From Phytophthora colocasiae (Eukaryota; Oomycota; Peronosporomycetes; Peronosporales; Peronosporaceae): a stretch of 64,000 nucleotides of DNA. Positions 50,734-62,437 of this stretch are shown piece by piece. Every line of letters begins with the position of its first letter. The stretch's first letter is position 1. Location: contig JAGKQI010000099.1 in NCBI GenBank assembly GCA_018806915.1, forward strand, positions 434,001 through 498,000. The letters run 5' to 3'. The notes below the pieces were generated by a model. The model was not told where the DNA came from, made no database searches, and saw nothing but the letters and a program-made list of their open reading frames with translations. The position numbers were made by a program, and so were the translations under genes.

Positions 50734-51001
50734 GAATGCGCTCGACTCCCGGTTAAGGTCATCTCTACCCTGCATGTTTCCACGTAGCAGTCACTTTTAA
50801 CCATCCAAAATACGCTCATTTCATCTCGTAACATCTCCAGTAGTCATCTCGTTAATTTCCTTTGAAGTCCCATGTCATCTCTCGAAACTCACCTCACAAT
50901 AACTTCCATGATAATCATAATCCAATCGTAATCAAAACAAAATTCAGTCGAAAACACACTTCCAGTCGTTCCATTCCGAACATCTGCATGTATGCGGACA
51001 T

Positions 51002-52518
51002 CTAAGCTCGGGGATGATCATTCCCAGCCTGCATCGCCTGGAACCTCGCCCGCGCCCGTGCTCCTTGGTTAAATTCATAGAGTAGGGCACCGCAGCTAAG
51101 TTGCGATGCAGGTAGCCACTCAGGTTCGTCATATCCTTTCCACTTCACCAGATACTCTCGGGTCCTCTGGGTGGTACGAGTCCGCTTCGACCATCTTAGG
51201 TCCAAAATCTTTTCAACTTCGTACTCGTTATTTCCAACGTCAGGCTCCCAGCTATCTTCTGGCAGAAGAGCAGCATCAAAATCATCGTCGTCTTCCACTT
51301 GGACCTCACCGGTTGGATGTCTGGGAAATACGGCTCGTGGCTTTAGACGACTTATGTGTACCCATGGGTTGACACGGTACCCCGTGCCCTCGACCTTGAG
51401 TTTCACTCGATAGTCGTCGTGAACTTCTTCAATTCGAAAAGGTCCATGCCACATGTGAGCTAATTTCCGACTCAAACCAGTCTGAACCTTCGGGATGTAT
51501 AACCAGACGGAGTCTCCTTTCTCGAATCCAGACTTCAGTCTCTCAGACAACTCTTTCCATCTCTGAGTTTGAATTTCCGAGCGATGACGTTTGGCCTTCT
51601 TTTGAAGATCTTCAGCAAACGCAATCGCATAACTGTAATCGAGTTGCATTTTTCGTCTCCACTCGTAGGCCGTCCTCTCCGGAAGATTGTGGGGCTTTGG
51701 ACCCAACATCGCCGAGATGGTATTCTGAGCGTCCCAGCCGTGGACCAGGTAGAATAGGGTCTCCAACCGGGTGGCATCGAAAGATGTGTTCAAAGCAAAC
51801 ATGAGCCTCTCCACGTGGTCGTCCCAGTCGCTTTGGTCTGCTTCCATGATATAAGCTCGGATACTCCGGACGACAATTTGGACTGACCGTTCTTGTTGAC
51901 CATTAGCTTGTGGACGATATCCCAGGGTAGCTCTTTGAAGACTTCCGAGTAGATTCCGGAAACATTCGAAGACAGTACTCATGAACCGTGGGTCTTGGTC
52001 ATGTCGAATCATCGAACTTGCTCCAAACCGTTGGAACACCACTTGTTCATATACTTCGGCGACATCTTGGGCAGTTGTCGAGTTCAACGGTTTGCACATG
52101 ACATATCCGGAGAACATGTCTTGGAACAGAAGCAAAAAAGTATTTCCGCGGGCCGACTTCGGAAGATGCGTGACGAAATCCATCGAAACGACTTCAAATG
52201 GGTAGGATGGCTCGATATTTCCGGGTGACGGACCGTCATTCGGAGGTCGTCCCTTTCCACTTGCACAATCCACACACTCCTTTACATGTCGTTCCACGTA
52301 GGCATACATTCCTGGCCAATAATATTCCGAAAGAAGTTTCTCATGAGTCCGGCGGATCCCCTGATGACCTCCTTGGAAATCTTCGTGAGCGTAATGGAGC
52401 ATGTCGGAGCGCAAAGATTCCGGGACGACTAGCCGGAGTTCTCCCAAGAAGTCTCGAGGTCGCTTCTGACTAATTGTCGACAACCGGTAAAGAACATCTC
52501 GACTGTCCAATGTGAACA
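51002..52518 (-). CDS. Gypsy-3 integrase and chromodomain (5' end cut by Gypsy-4)
   Basis: About 505 open codons. H2C2 finger (HYAHEDFQGGHQG, CVDCASGKG), core with SMDFVTHLP, RHDQDPRF and PQANGQQERS, then VWLYIPKVQTGLSRKLAH, NPWVHISRLKPR and an intact chromodomain (YEVEKILDLRW, REYLVKWKGYDEPEW). It ends at 51002 after GALLYEFNQGARARARF. The upstream part of the protein continues at 60084-60441 beyond Gypsy-4 in the same frame (KVADLF joined to TLDSRDV). Confidence 0.88.
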
Positions 52519-52940
52519 TGTAACGGGGATGTTACACGAATGTTTCTCGTTGGTGTGTGACACACGTGGATACATTTATGTGGGTACATAATGGTGTGTG
52601 ACACTCATGGATACATTTATGTGGGTACATAATGGTGTGGCACACACGAGTAGATACGTAGATGGCCTCAGAGCCTCACGTTGCATTTTGATTAGGATTT
52701 AGTATGTTATATACTAAATCCGTTACATTTAAAATTAGGGCAATAAAGTCAATAAAAATCAGTTTGCATTTTACATAGTTAGTGTTAGTCCTTTGTTATA
52801 GGGACACTGACTCTGTGAGTCCCGTATTTAGTGGACTACTTGGTTCTTGTATAGAACTGAGGGCTAGTGCCTTGCAAGCAGGACTCTACGAGTCAACTAA
52901 ACTTCCTCTGTACGGTGCACATCTACGCAGCCCCGCTGCA
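52519..52940 (+). repeat. Gypsy-4 5' LTR
   Basis: TGTAACGGGG...CCCCGCTGCA, 422 bp, preceded by GAACA. Contains a short direct repeat with GTGTGACAC and ATGTGGGTACATAATGG. Confidence 0.95.
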
Positions 52941-52997
52941 TCTGGTAGCACTTGTAGTCAATCCAACTCCTGAGTTTAAGACTGTTTCTCTGTGAGA

Positions 52998-53969
52998 ATG
53001 GAGCAAGAAGCATACGCTCACTTGACTCCGAGTCAGCAGGACACGCTTAACAAGCTTACGTCCTTGCTGGGCCGTGAAGGTATGGCGCACCTTGCGTCTC
53101 AATGGCCGGAGGCCGTCAACGCGCGCCTCGAGGCATTTGCCTCGTACGAGAACGCTCTCGTCGAGCACATTCAGCGGAATGTAAAAGGGGTTACCCCCGC
53201 TCCGAGAGCTAAGCCCGTCACGCTCAGCGTGAAGACCTTTCACGGACACGAAGGAGAGAACCTCCTGTTGTGGACCCGAGAGGTCGAAATGGCCATGGGG
53301 GCCGCTATGCTCCAGTTGGAGGGCCAACGCGTGGCGTTCGCCATCTCTAAGCTCGAAGGGCGAGCACGATAATGGGCTTTGACGTCTGGGACGTCGGTGG
53401 AAGCGGCCTTCCCTACTTGGGGCGGGCTAAAGGCCAAGCTCACGCAAGTATTTGCTCCGCCTAACCAGGCGTATCACGTGCGATCACGCTTCCTTGCTTG
53501 CCGACAGGGCAAGAAGGATCTGGTGGACTATGTCCAAGAGCTGCGCACGCTCATCACCGGCATGGCTGCCGACCCTCTACCCGAGGTGGTCGCCGTGACC
53601 GTCTTCATGGAAGGCTTGCGAGCTGGTGTGGCCAGGACGGAGGCATTCCGTCATTGCCCCCGCAGCTTTGAAGACGCTGTCAGCGCGGCATTGAATGCCG
53701 AACACAACTTTAAGTTGTCGAGGGTCGGTGCTATCAGCACAGGGTCCGGTGGACCCGAGCTCATGGACCTCAGCTATGCTGAAGATGAGGTAGCTGAGCT
53801 ACGAGCTGCGGTGCAGCGTATGAGCACCCGCCGGTGCTATACATGCGGCAGTCCCTCACACCTGAGGCCCAACTGCCTTCTGCGCAAAGAGCGCGCCGGC
53901 CAAAATGGCCGCAACCCTGCCGCGGGTCCCGCTTTGGGCTCTGCCCAGGGATACGCCGGCTCCCAGTAG
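52998..53969 (+). pseudogene. Gypsy-4 gag with one in-frame stop
   Basis: From ATG 52998 the frame encodes a retrotrans_gag protein of about 323 codons: [37 protein letters not shown], then TAA at 53370-53372 in front of WALTSGTS, after which the same frame continues with FRHCPRSFEDAVSAAL and one zinc knuckle (CYTCGSPSHLRPNC). It ends at TAG 53967-53969. Sequence on both sides of the TAA is well preserved, so it is a recent nonsense change. Confidence 0.85.
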
Positions 53970-56900
53970 ACGCGGGGCGGTCTACTGGGGAAGAACTGAG
54001 TTCTGCAGTGCGTGAGAGGCACTGGGGCTCAGCCCCGAAGAGCTCCGTGCTCTTGAACACGGAACGTGTGAGCAAGCAGGGCTTGCTGGTCGTCCATGTG
54101 GACGTGAAGGGCTTCGAGAAGCCGTGAATCGTGTTGATCGATTCGGGAGCGTCTTGCAACTATGTCAGACGCTCCACCGTTGAAGGTAGTCAGCAATATG
54201 CTGAGGCGCTTCGAGCGCGAAGAGGTGATACAGTCACAGTCCGTCTAGCGACGGGCGTCCGTGTCACGGTGGCCAAGGTCCCCATGGACCTGCGGCTGAA
54301 GTTCTTGGACTTCGATAGCGTGGAACGCTGCTTGGTCCTGGACCTGGATTCGAGGTACGACCTCATCCTTGGCATGGCGTGGCTGGAGGGCCACGAGCCA
54401 TGGATTGATTTGAGGTCGAAGACCTTAGGTGCTACGCACTTCTCTCCTAGTGGAGCTTTGGCGAGTCATGAACCCACCTCTGCTAGGAAGCAGAAGCGCT
54501 ATTGGCGCGACCATCGAGCCGAGTCGGCTATGATGCTGGAAGTCGGTGTGTCCGAGTTAGTGGACAGCACCGAGTGCGAGGACCGCAGTCCTGTTGAGCG
54601 CGTAGCGCTGGTTGACAGTGAGTCAACGTGTGGGCAAAGCTCACGTAACCCCTGTGGGGCGGCACGTACTCCGCCGAGTGACGCCGGTCATGGACCGTCA
54701 CTGGATGCCGATGGCATCGGGCCTTACCAGGCCGTGAACTGTGGGGCGGCACGTACTCTGTCGAGTGATACTGGTCGTGGACCAAGTCGATCGCTGAGTG
54801 TCTCTGACACTGGACCTGTTACGGTCATTGATTGTGCAGCGGCACGTACTCCGCTGAGCGGCATCGGTCTTCGACCGAGTGGATCGCAGAGTGTCACTGA
54901 CACTGGGCCTGAAGGGGCCGAAACCTGTGCGGCGGCACGTACTCCGTCTAGTGACGTCGGCGGTAGACCGAGTCAGTCACTGAGTGTCACTGACACTGGG
55001 CCGGGCAAGGCCATAACCTGTGCGGCGGCACGTACTCCGTCGAGTGGACGTTCGTCGGCTAGGCGACGACGTCGTAAGGCCCTATGGGAGAAACGCTCTG
55101 CGTCTGAGTCGTCCGTGACGTCAAGTGCCAACGCACGGGAGGGCTGTAGGCAGCTATACACTCTGGTTGATGGAGTGGACGGCAGTGCCGAAGGCAGCGT
55201 CCTGCTGGACGGACTGCCGAGTGTTGACAAGCTCCTTCAGCTAGAGGAGATGTCGTTCGCCGACTTTGGCGATGCCTTGATGGCTGGCGAACTCGCCGAG
55301 GTGGTCATCGTTCGACCTGAAGAGGAGTTAAGCTCATCGTCCGTCGTTGACGAGTCCGTCTTGGCCGAGGTCAAGAAGGCGCTGAGCGCCAGGAGTGGAT
55401 CAGAGATCCTCAAGAATTCCTTTGATCCCTTCTACTCCTATGGAGACGTTGTCTTGAAGGAACCACCGAGTGGCCTGCCTCCTGACCGAGGCGTTCGTCA
55501 CGAGATCGACTTAGTTCCCGGAACTAAATACTGCGTGACCCGGCAGTGGCCTCTTCCTAAAGAGCAATGCGACGTCATTGACGCCTTCTTCCGTGCGAAG
55601 CACGCGGCGGGTCTCGTGCGCGAGAGCAAGTCTCCGCACTCCGCGCCAACGTTCTGTGTCAGAAAGCCGAAGGGCAAGTGGCGTATCGTTCACGCTTTTA
55701 GCAAGCTCAACGCTGTCATGATTCCGACGTAGACGCCGATTCCTAGGAAGGATGTTCTTCAGAACAACATAGTGGGTCGCACCATGTACAGTGCGCTCGA
55801 CTTAGTCGATGGCTACTATCAGCTGCTCATGCGAGGCAGTGATATTCCGCTTACAGCGGTGAGCACCCCGAGCGGTATGCTCTGGGAGTGGTTCGTCATG
55901 CCCCAAGGGCTGTCGAATGCGCCTGCAACATTCAATCGTCAAGTGACGCAGTTGTTCAGGCCCCTACGGGCATTTGCACAGACGTACTTTGACGACGTGT
56001 TCGTCCACAGTCGTGCTGAGCACGGGAAGTCTGATGTTGAGGTACACGTGGAGCACGTACGAGCTGTGCTCGAGTGCATGCGCACCAACAAGTTGTACGC
56101 CAACGCGAACAAGTGCGTCTTTGGCGCGGAAGAAATCCCCTTCCTAGGGTGCTTCATTGGGAAGCATGGCCTTCGTGCTGATCCAGCAAAGGTCAAGGCC
56201 ATTGTGGACTGGCCGGTTCCCTTGAACCAGAAGGACTTGCGTAAGTGGCTGGGCTTGGCCAACTACTTGCACAAGTACAGCAAGAACTACGCTGAGTTGG
56301 CTCGGCCACTGTCGGATCTTCTTAACAAGGATGCCGAATGGGTATGGCGTGCTGAGCACGAGAATGCGTTCACTCGTATCAAGGATAGCCTGCTTCAGGC
56401 ACCGATACTGGCGTTGCCAGACCCCGATCGTCCGTTCATTGTCGTCTGTGACGCCTCGGACTTTGCCATCGGCAGTGCTTTGCTACAAGCGGACGCCGAA
56501 GGGCGCGAACGCGTCATTGCGTTTGAGTCTCAGAAGAACTATCCAGTTCATGACAAGGAGCTACTTGCGATGAAGTACGCTCTCGTCAAATTCAGGGTTC
56601 ACCTGCTCGGCTCCAAGCCGTTTGTGATCTACACGGATCATGCGTCACTACGCACAGCGACGCAGTCGCCTCACCTCTCGCAGAGGATGGCCCGATGGCT
56701 CTCCTTCTTTGCGGAGTATAACTTCGAGGTGAAGTACAAGCCTGGCAGGCAGAACGTCCTCGCTGACGCGTTATCACGTCGCCCGGACTATGAGTTATCT
56801 CATGTCACCTCAGTGACGTCGTCCGTGGCGGACATGGTTCGAGCAGCGTACGCCCAGGACGACTCTTGTGTCGCGCTGCTTCAAGCTCTAGGGTGCGATG

Positions 56901-58747
56901 AGTTTAAGGACTCAAAGGTGACTCTGTCACGACGCCTAAAGGCGAGGCTCCAGCGCTATAGCCTGGAAGGCGGTCTGCTGTTCTACAGCACGGGTCAGGA
57001 TGACCTACCACGTGTGGTGGTTTCTCACGATGAGGACCTGAAGTATCGTATCCTCTTTGAGGCCCACGACACGCCCACAAGCGGCCACCTTGGTCGCGAG
57101 AAGATCTACGGCTCGGTGAGCTCCATGTACTGGTGGCCGAAGCTGTACAAGTGGGTCAGCACATATGTGCACACGTGCGAGACGTGTCAGAGGGTTAAAC
57201 CCTCGCCGCATGCGGCGGCGCCTTTGGCGAGCTTGCCTGTACCCTCTGGGTGTTGGCAGTCCATGAGTATGGACTTCGTGTTTGGCCTGCCGAAGGATAC
57301 GGCAGGCAACACGGGCGTTGTGGTCTTTGTTGACCGTCTGAGCAAGATGGCTCACCTAGCGGCTGTGCCGGACACCGTCGATGGCGCTGGTACAGCGACG
57401 ATCTTTATCGATCGGGTCTTCCGCCAGCATGGGCTGCCAGAGACTATTGTCTCGGATCGAGACCCCCGTTTCACGGGTCACTTCTGGACGTCCGTCTTCA
57501 AAGTGCTTGGCACTCGACTGGACATGTCCACGGCGGATCATCCGCAGACCGACGGTCAGACTGAACGCGTGAACCGCGTCCTGGAGGACATCCTCCGCAG
57601 CGTATGCGCTGAAACGCCGAAGCGTTGGAGCGCTATGCTCCCTCTCGTTGAGTTCTCAATGAACAATGCGGTGCATGCCTCGACAGGCTTCACCCCGTTC
57701 TACGTGAACGGCCTTGCGCATCCGCGCGTCCCGCTCACTCCGCCACGCGGTGGCCTCGGGCTTAGTGGGGGAGAGGCTGTGCCGTCGCTCGACTCCGAGC
57801 TTGCTGATATCAGCCCTTCTGCTGTGCGTAAACAAGTCGATGACTTCCTCTCGGTGAGATTGAGCGTATTACGCCGTGTGCGTGACGCAATGGCTGAAAG
57901 CCAAGATGTTCAAAAGGAACAAGCTGATGCCAAAGGCAGAAGCAACATGTGGGAGTTCAAGGTCGGTGACCACGTTTTATTAAACGCTAAGAACCTGCCT
58001 ACACACGCAGTGTCAGCCGTCTTCAAGACGAAGTTGCGGCCGCGCTTCATTGGACCGTTCACGGTCGTGGCCAAGAAGGGCCTGGCATACACGCTTGACT
58101 TGCCAAAGCGTATGCGAACACATCCTGTGTTCTACGTGGGCTTGCTTAAGCCATATCGGGACCCTGCTCTTGTGAGTTCTGAGGCGCTGGCGCCGAGTCG
58201 GACGAAGTCTGCACGGCAGCAAGCGGCAGAGCCACAGGTGGTTGCATCCGAGCCAACACGTCTTGTCGATCCGGAGCAACGTGATGCTCGAGGTCATAGA
58301 CCCGCTGATGCAGCACCAGAGGTGACTCAGACCGGTCCCCGCGACTCTAGGTCTCCTCGAGACCAGTCGCTAAGCGATGGGTCGGATGACCGACGTGGTG
58401 GTCGTGCTCCTTCACCGAGCCGACGCGGGTCTGCAAGCAATGCAGTGCGTCTACACTCGCAGCGCGAGAACCCATCGACCGCTCGTCCTCCTCCTGCTCT
58501 GCTCGATGAGCAAGGTGAGCTTCACTATCATGTGGATCGCCTGATGGCGCGGCGTCGTCGCCAAGGTCACAACCAGTATCTGGTGAAGTGGCGAGGTTAC
58601 CCTCACTCACAGAACTTGTGGGAGTTTGAGGTGCCACTACGGCAAGATTGCCCCGACGTCGTTGACGCGTATGATCGGGCACACCCGGTGTCAGACCGCC
58701 CGATGGGGGTGCGACGGAGTCGCCGGGTGCCAAGCACCCCCCACTAA
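53970..58747 (+). pseudogene. Gypsy-4 pol (PR-RT-RH-INT-chromodomain), two stops
   Basis: The pol frame is -1 to gag and can be read from about 53950. TGA at 54125-54127 lies just before the protease (LIDSGASCNYV). Residues encoded at about 54650-55060 form about five imperfect 29-residue repeats (AARTPSSD, then TDTGP). TAG at 55730-55732 falls between KLNAVMIPT and TPIPRKDV in RT. RT has YFDD (about 55985). RNase H has CDASDFAIG. Integrase has HDTPTSGHLG, CETCQRV, SMDFVFGL, VSDRDPRF and PQTDGQTERVN. The C terminus is a chromodomain (QYLVKWRGYPHSQNLWE, about 58577-58630). Apart from the stops no frameshift was seen. Confidence 0.9.
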
Positions 58748-59658
58748 GGTGGGAGTCCACAGGGCCGTTGCTGAGCTCAGGCTCTGACCCGTAGCTGCAA
58801 TACTTGCGGCGAGCACGTCGGTGCCGTCGACGTGGCATCGAATGCTCAAACTGCAAGTGCAGTAGAGCTACATGCGCCTCGCGCGCGTGTTTCAAGGGTC
58901 TATGACCCTTTAACAACACTGGCCTATGGCCCGGAGCTTCGCGATCATGAAGCGAAGAACGTTCGTGATGAACAACCGTCGTAATGACGTTCTGTCTAAG
59001 CGACAAGTGGTGATGGAAACGGATTCTATCCGATCACCTGACGCTAGAAGCGTTCAATGGGTATGACTATGTCATGAGGCACTGTGGATGCCAGGGATGC
59101 CAATGCATTGGACCCCGCATGCTGGATAGCAATAGGAGGTAGGTAAGCTCCTCCTGAGCGACAGCTTAGCTGTCTGGTGCTCGTTGTCGTGTATACGACT
59201 GTGCTGAGCACGTGTATTCACAAGACACAGTGTCTGGGAGACATAGTGGCGCTTGCGCCTGCTTGAAGGACAACTTGGGCATCAAGCCCTGCACACAGTG
59301 CTCATCCGAGGGTCACATTAACAATAAAGCGAGTGGGCCCCACTGCTGTGTGGTTCGTGGAACCGTTGGTAGCCTGGAAGGCTTGCCCTATCGATCATTG
59401 ATCCAGTGATATCGTCGATACGCCACTTGTGGACTTCTCCCCACGCCCGTAGAGTCCCTTGACTCGGGCCAGTAGGCTCCTATGCTTGGTAAGCATTGGG
59501 CCCAAGTGTGTGCCAAGTGGCATCGCGTACGGAGGCGTGTAACACGCGCGAGAGATAGCGCCGTCCGCGCAAGGCAAGGTGCCGTGGCCATCGGCCGATA
59601 ATCGCGTCGTGTGTTTACACTTTCCGGATACGGTATCCGGAATCTTGGTGGGGGAGAG
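58748..59658 (+). other. Gypsy-4 3' untranslated region
   Basis: About 910 bp between pol and the 3' LTR, without a supported ORF. Ends in the polypurine tract GGTGGGGGAGAG. Confidence 0.7.
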
Positions 59659-60078
59659 TGTAACGGGGATGTTACGAATGTTTCTCGTTGGTGTGTGACA
59701 CACGTGGATACATTTATGTGGGTACATAATGGTGTGTGACACTCATGGATACATTTATGTGGGTACATAATGGTGTGGCACACACGAGTAGATACGTAGA
59801 TGGCCTCAGAGCCTCACGTTGCATTTTGATTAGGATTTAGTATGTTATATACTAAATCCGTTACATTTAGAATTAGGGCAATAAAGTCAATAAAAATCAG
59901 TTTGCATTTTACATAGTTAGTGTTAGTCCTTTGTTATAGGGATACTGACTCTGTGAGTCCCGTATTTAGTGGACTACTTGGTTCTTGTATAGAACCGAAG
60001 GCTAGTGCCTTGCAAGCAGGACTCTACGAATCAACTACACTTCCTCTGTGCGGTGCACATCTACGCAGCCCCGCTGCA
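59659..60078 (+). repeat. Gypsy-4 3' LTR
   Basis: 420-bp repeat of 52519-52940, followed by GAACA. Confidence 0.95.
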
Positions 60079-60083
60079 GAACA

Positions 60084-61143
60084 GGTCGGCTACCTTGGCG
60101 ATCTTCCGGAGGCTTCGGCGTGAAAACTTTTCGAGATCACCTTTCAGAAAACTTTTCAATTCGGACAAGTATTTATCCGCATCCTGATGTGCCTTGATCC
60201 TCCACAATCGCTCAGCCTGAAATTCCAACGGACCCATGGGGACTTCATCTGGACGTCCCGAGTCGGGGTCCTCAGATTGTGCAATGGCTGCCAAGACCCT
60301 TGCAGCAGGAGGGAGGGGAGCGGATTCTGGCCCCGGAAGACTTTGATCATCTGGAATTTGAACTCCGTATGATACATCTTTTAAAGTCTCTTTCCCTTCC
60401 GAGCCGTCCACCTTCATCAGTTTCTCTGCAATCTTGGACACATGCTCCAGATGATTTAGGTCACTTTCATCCCGAACTTACCACGATTCATCTTGTAAGA
60501 GAGTCTTGGAAGTCAAATAGTCGGCAGCCTGATTGTATTCTCGCTTCAGATGCACGAAACGGATCTTTCGGAACTTATCTTTGAGAGTCTCCGCCTCCGC
60601 GAGATGTTTCTGGAGATGTGGTTGGTTGCAGTTGATTAACCCCTGGACTTGTTGGATTACAATCCTGGAATCACCAACCACCATTAACTCATCGATGTTC
60701 CGGTTGGACGCCATGAGCATGCCCTTCAGAATTCCGTGATACTCCGCGTCATTTACCGTGACATTTTCCAAAATAAAACCACGAGCTTCGAGAACTTTCC
60801 AACCGGGCAATTTCCACAGGATATAGCCACACCTTCTTTTTCGGGTGGATGTCTTAGCAGCTCCATCAAAACTCAGGACGATACCTTCGTAATCTGACTC
60901 CAACATTTCGATACTCATCACTGGAGGTTTCCGGATGCGTTCACTTGAGTGGAATCAGCGATTCCGAAAATTCGTCCAAATCTCTCCGGCCTTCCGTCTT
61001 CGGGCCAGTATGTCGACGACAGGGAGTGCTCCACCAGTGAACGCTGTCTCCTCAGAAACGATCACCAGTCGCTCCACATAGCTAGTCCTAGGTAGGTCTT
61101 CTTCAGCCAGCGGACCATCATCATCTACTCCAGGGTACCAGGT
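60084..61143 (-). pseudogene. Gypsy-3 pol fragment: additional RNase H and spacer
   Basis: The frame from 61143 reads a linker (GPLAEEDLPRTSYVERL, ALPVVDILARRRKA), TGA at 60955-60957, then the additional RNase H (60921-60478: LSFDGAAKTST, VNDAEYHGIL, VVGDSRIVIQQ, NQAADYLTSK). A TAA stop follows ESW, then the integrase spacer (60441-60084: GPLEFQAERLWRIKAHQDADKYL) runs up to the Gypsy-4 insertion. All pieces share one frame and align with 35295-36131 and 34900-35260 of Gypsy-2. Confidence 0.82.
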
Positions 61144-61450
61144 CCTTCGACTGCTAGCTTGGGTCTCGCATATAATCCAGAAATATACCCCCTTGGTCAT
61201 GGCGTTACCGAAAAGTCACTTGGTTTCCGCATACTGATCATCCGGAGTGTATCACCCGGAGTATGTCAGGATCTTTTGGAGTCGCTTCCATCTTTTGGAG
61301 TTGGCGACCCCTTCCCAGGCTTGCCCTCGTCCCTTGGCACCCACGATTGCGCCTTAACCCTGAAATCGTCTGGACCAATAATATCCTCAACGCCGCTCTG
61401 GCTCTGGGAACCGGCAGTCCATAGAAAATTTGTAGAGTCACAGCTTCACA
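61144..61450 (-). repeat. Gypsy-3 5' LTR, truncated
   Basis: Matches 46826-47115 and 48250-48556. It retains the 18 bp missing from the first tandem unit. The outer end CTTCACA and the GACG duplication are intact. The inner part is lost in the deletion. Confidence 0.88.
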
Positions 61451-61615
61451 GACGTAGGTTTCTCCCAGGAGTAGGTTCGGCGCAGTGTAGATTTGCGTTT
61501 CACCGACGAGCAAGGTCGACTACGGGATGCAGCTCCGAGTGCCGTCGTACATAGTGCTCTCACGTCTGTTTGACGCAAGGTCGACGAATGCAACCAGCGC
61601 GAGGCTACCTGCCTC

Positions 61616-62251
61616 TCAACAGTGCGTCGCGACCCCGACTACGACGATCACGGCGGACGTATGGAAGACCCAAGTAGCCTTCACAGACAAGTAACACAGT
61701 AGACTCAGGAGGGTTAGGACGACCGCCAGTCCAGTAGTGCCGAACGTCAGGAACTCAAGTAAGTCGAATACAGCCATAGGGAAGTGGATCACCAGCGACA
61801 GACACAGTAGACCGATCCAACAGAGTCTTTTCACGACGACCCTCGCCTGAAACCACAGGGCAACTCCGGCGTCACGAGTAGCCTTCACATACGCCAGGTA
61901 GGTCGCACCGGTTCGCAGTCCCAGGTTAGGGAGGTAGTCGCCGTAGGTAACTAATGCGGCCGCCCACCAACTCCTCAACATGAGACCGTATTGTCCGTAT
62001 GCCTCACCTCCTTCTTCGAGAACTTGCACCGGTACTGCGAAGAAAGCGTTCCACAGGGCGTAGATGTACGAAGGGCCACGCAGTTGGTTGAGTTCGGGAT
62101 CCCGAAGTATCTCCTGGTACCGGCTGACGGACCCGGACAGAAGGCGGTAGTTCATACTCGCTACCATCCACGCATGTCTTGCCAGCGACCAGAGTACTCC
62201 TCGAATGGCCGAGGAATTATTGGCGTTATATGGATGATAACATGCAACCAC
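61616..62251 (-). CDS. E0 fragment 3: predicted multi-pass membrane protein, unrecognised
   Basis: An open frame of about 211 codons that begins right after a stop with a non-ATG codon, so the true start is either an internal Met or an upstream exon. The C-terminal 70 residues contain two or three strong hydrophobic helices (LCWIGLLCLSLVIHFP, LAVVLTLLSLLCYLSV, SAVIVVVGVA). The N-terminal part has an aromatic-rich, possibly luminal region. Stop TGA at 61616-61618. Between it and 61455 no supported ORF was found. Its relation to the Thr/Pro-rich E0 ORF (45544 leftward) is unclear: same strand, same interrupted locus. No family recognised. Confidence 0.45.
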   Translation of the reverse strand: MVACYHPYNANNSSAIRGVLWSLARHAWMVASMNYRLLSGSVSRYQEILRDPELNQLRGPSYIYALWNAFFAVPVQVLEEGGEAYGQYGLMLRSWWAAALVTYGDYLPNLGLRTGATYLAYVKATRDAGVALWFQARVVVKRLCWIGLLCLSLVIHFPMAVFDLLEFLTFGTTGLAVVLTLLSLLCYLSVKATWVFHTSAVIVVVGVATHC

Positions 62252-62437
62252 TCAACATTCTTTGCTCAGGGCCGTTCCGAACCGGGGTCGGCTTGGCCCT
62301 TGGATCGTGTGGATTAGATGTAGCCATCTATTTGTCATCAGACCAAGCTCCGGCCGCTCCGAACCGGGTCACAGGGTTTCCTTGTATGTTTCCTTTGACG
62401 CCCACCATAATCGAGCAACGCAAAACAAAACTGGAAG

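Larger units (their letters stand above)
52519..60078 (+). mobile_element. Gypsy-4: chromovirus-type Ty3/Gypsy, inserted in Gypsy-3
   Basis: 7560 bp, LTRs 52519-52940 and 59659-60078, 5-bp duplication GAACA (52514-52518 and 60079-60083). Gag in one frame, pol in the -1 frame; order PR-RT-RH-INT-chromodomain. PBS candidate TGGTAGCAC at about 52944, PPT GGTGGGGGAGAG at 59647-59658. The only visible defects are three single stop codons (53370, 54125, 55730), so the copy is nearly intact. LTRs differ at roughly eight sites. Confidence 0.95.
45596..61450 (-). mobile_element. Gypsy-3: related ambisense Ty3/Gypsy element, 5' half deleted, split by Gypsy-4
   Basis: The 3' LTR (45596-47115) and a partial 5' LTR (61144-61450) are flanked by GACG (45592-45595 and 61451-61454). 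Homologous in order and sequence to Gypsy-2: plus-strand aORF, then minus-strand chromodomain, integrase, additional RNase H. A deletion joins the LTR interior to the pol segment before the additional RNase H, removing gag, protease, RT and most of the first RNase H. Gypsy-4 sits in the integrase at 52519-60078. A 1.4-kb tandem duplication covers the LTR/aORF junction. Confidence 0.9.

Noticed and set aside
59212..59783. Short ORFs in the Gypsy-4 3' region
   Set aside because: They overlap on both strands and run into the LTR. No conserved features.
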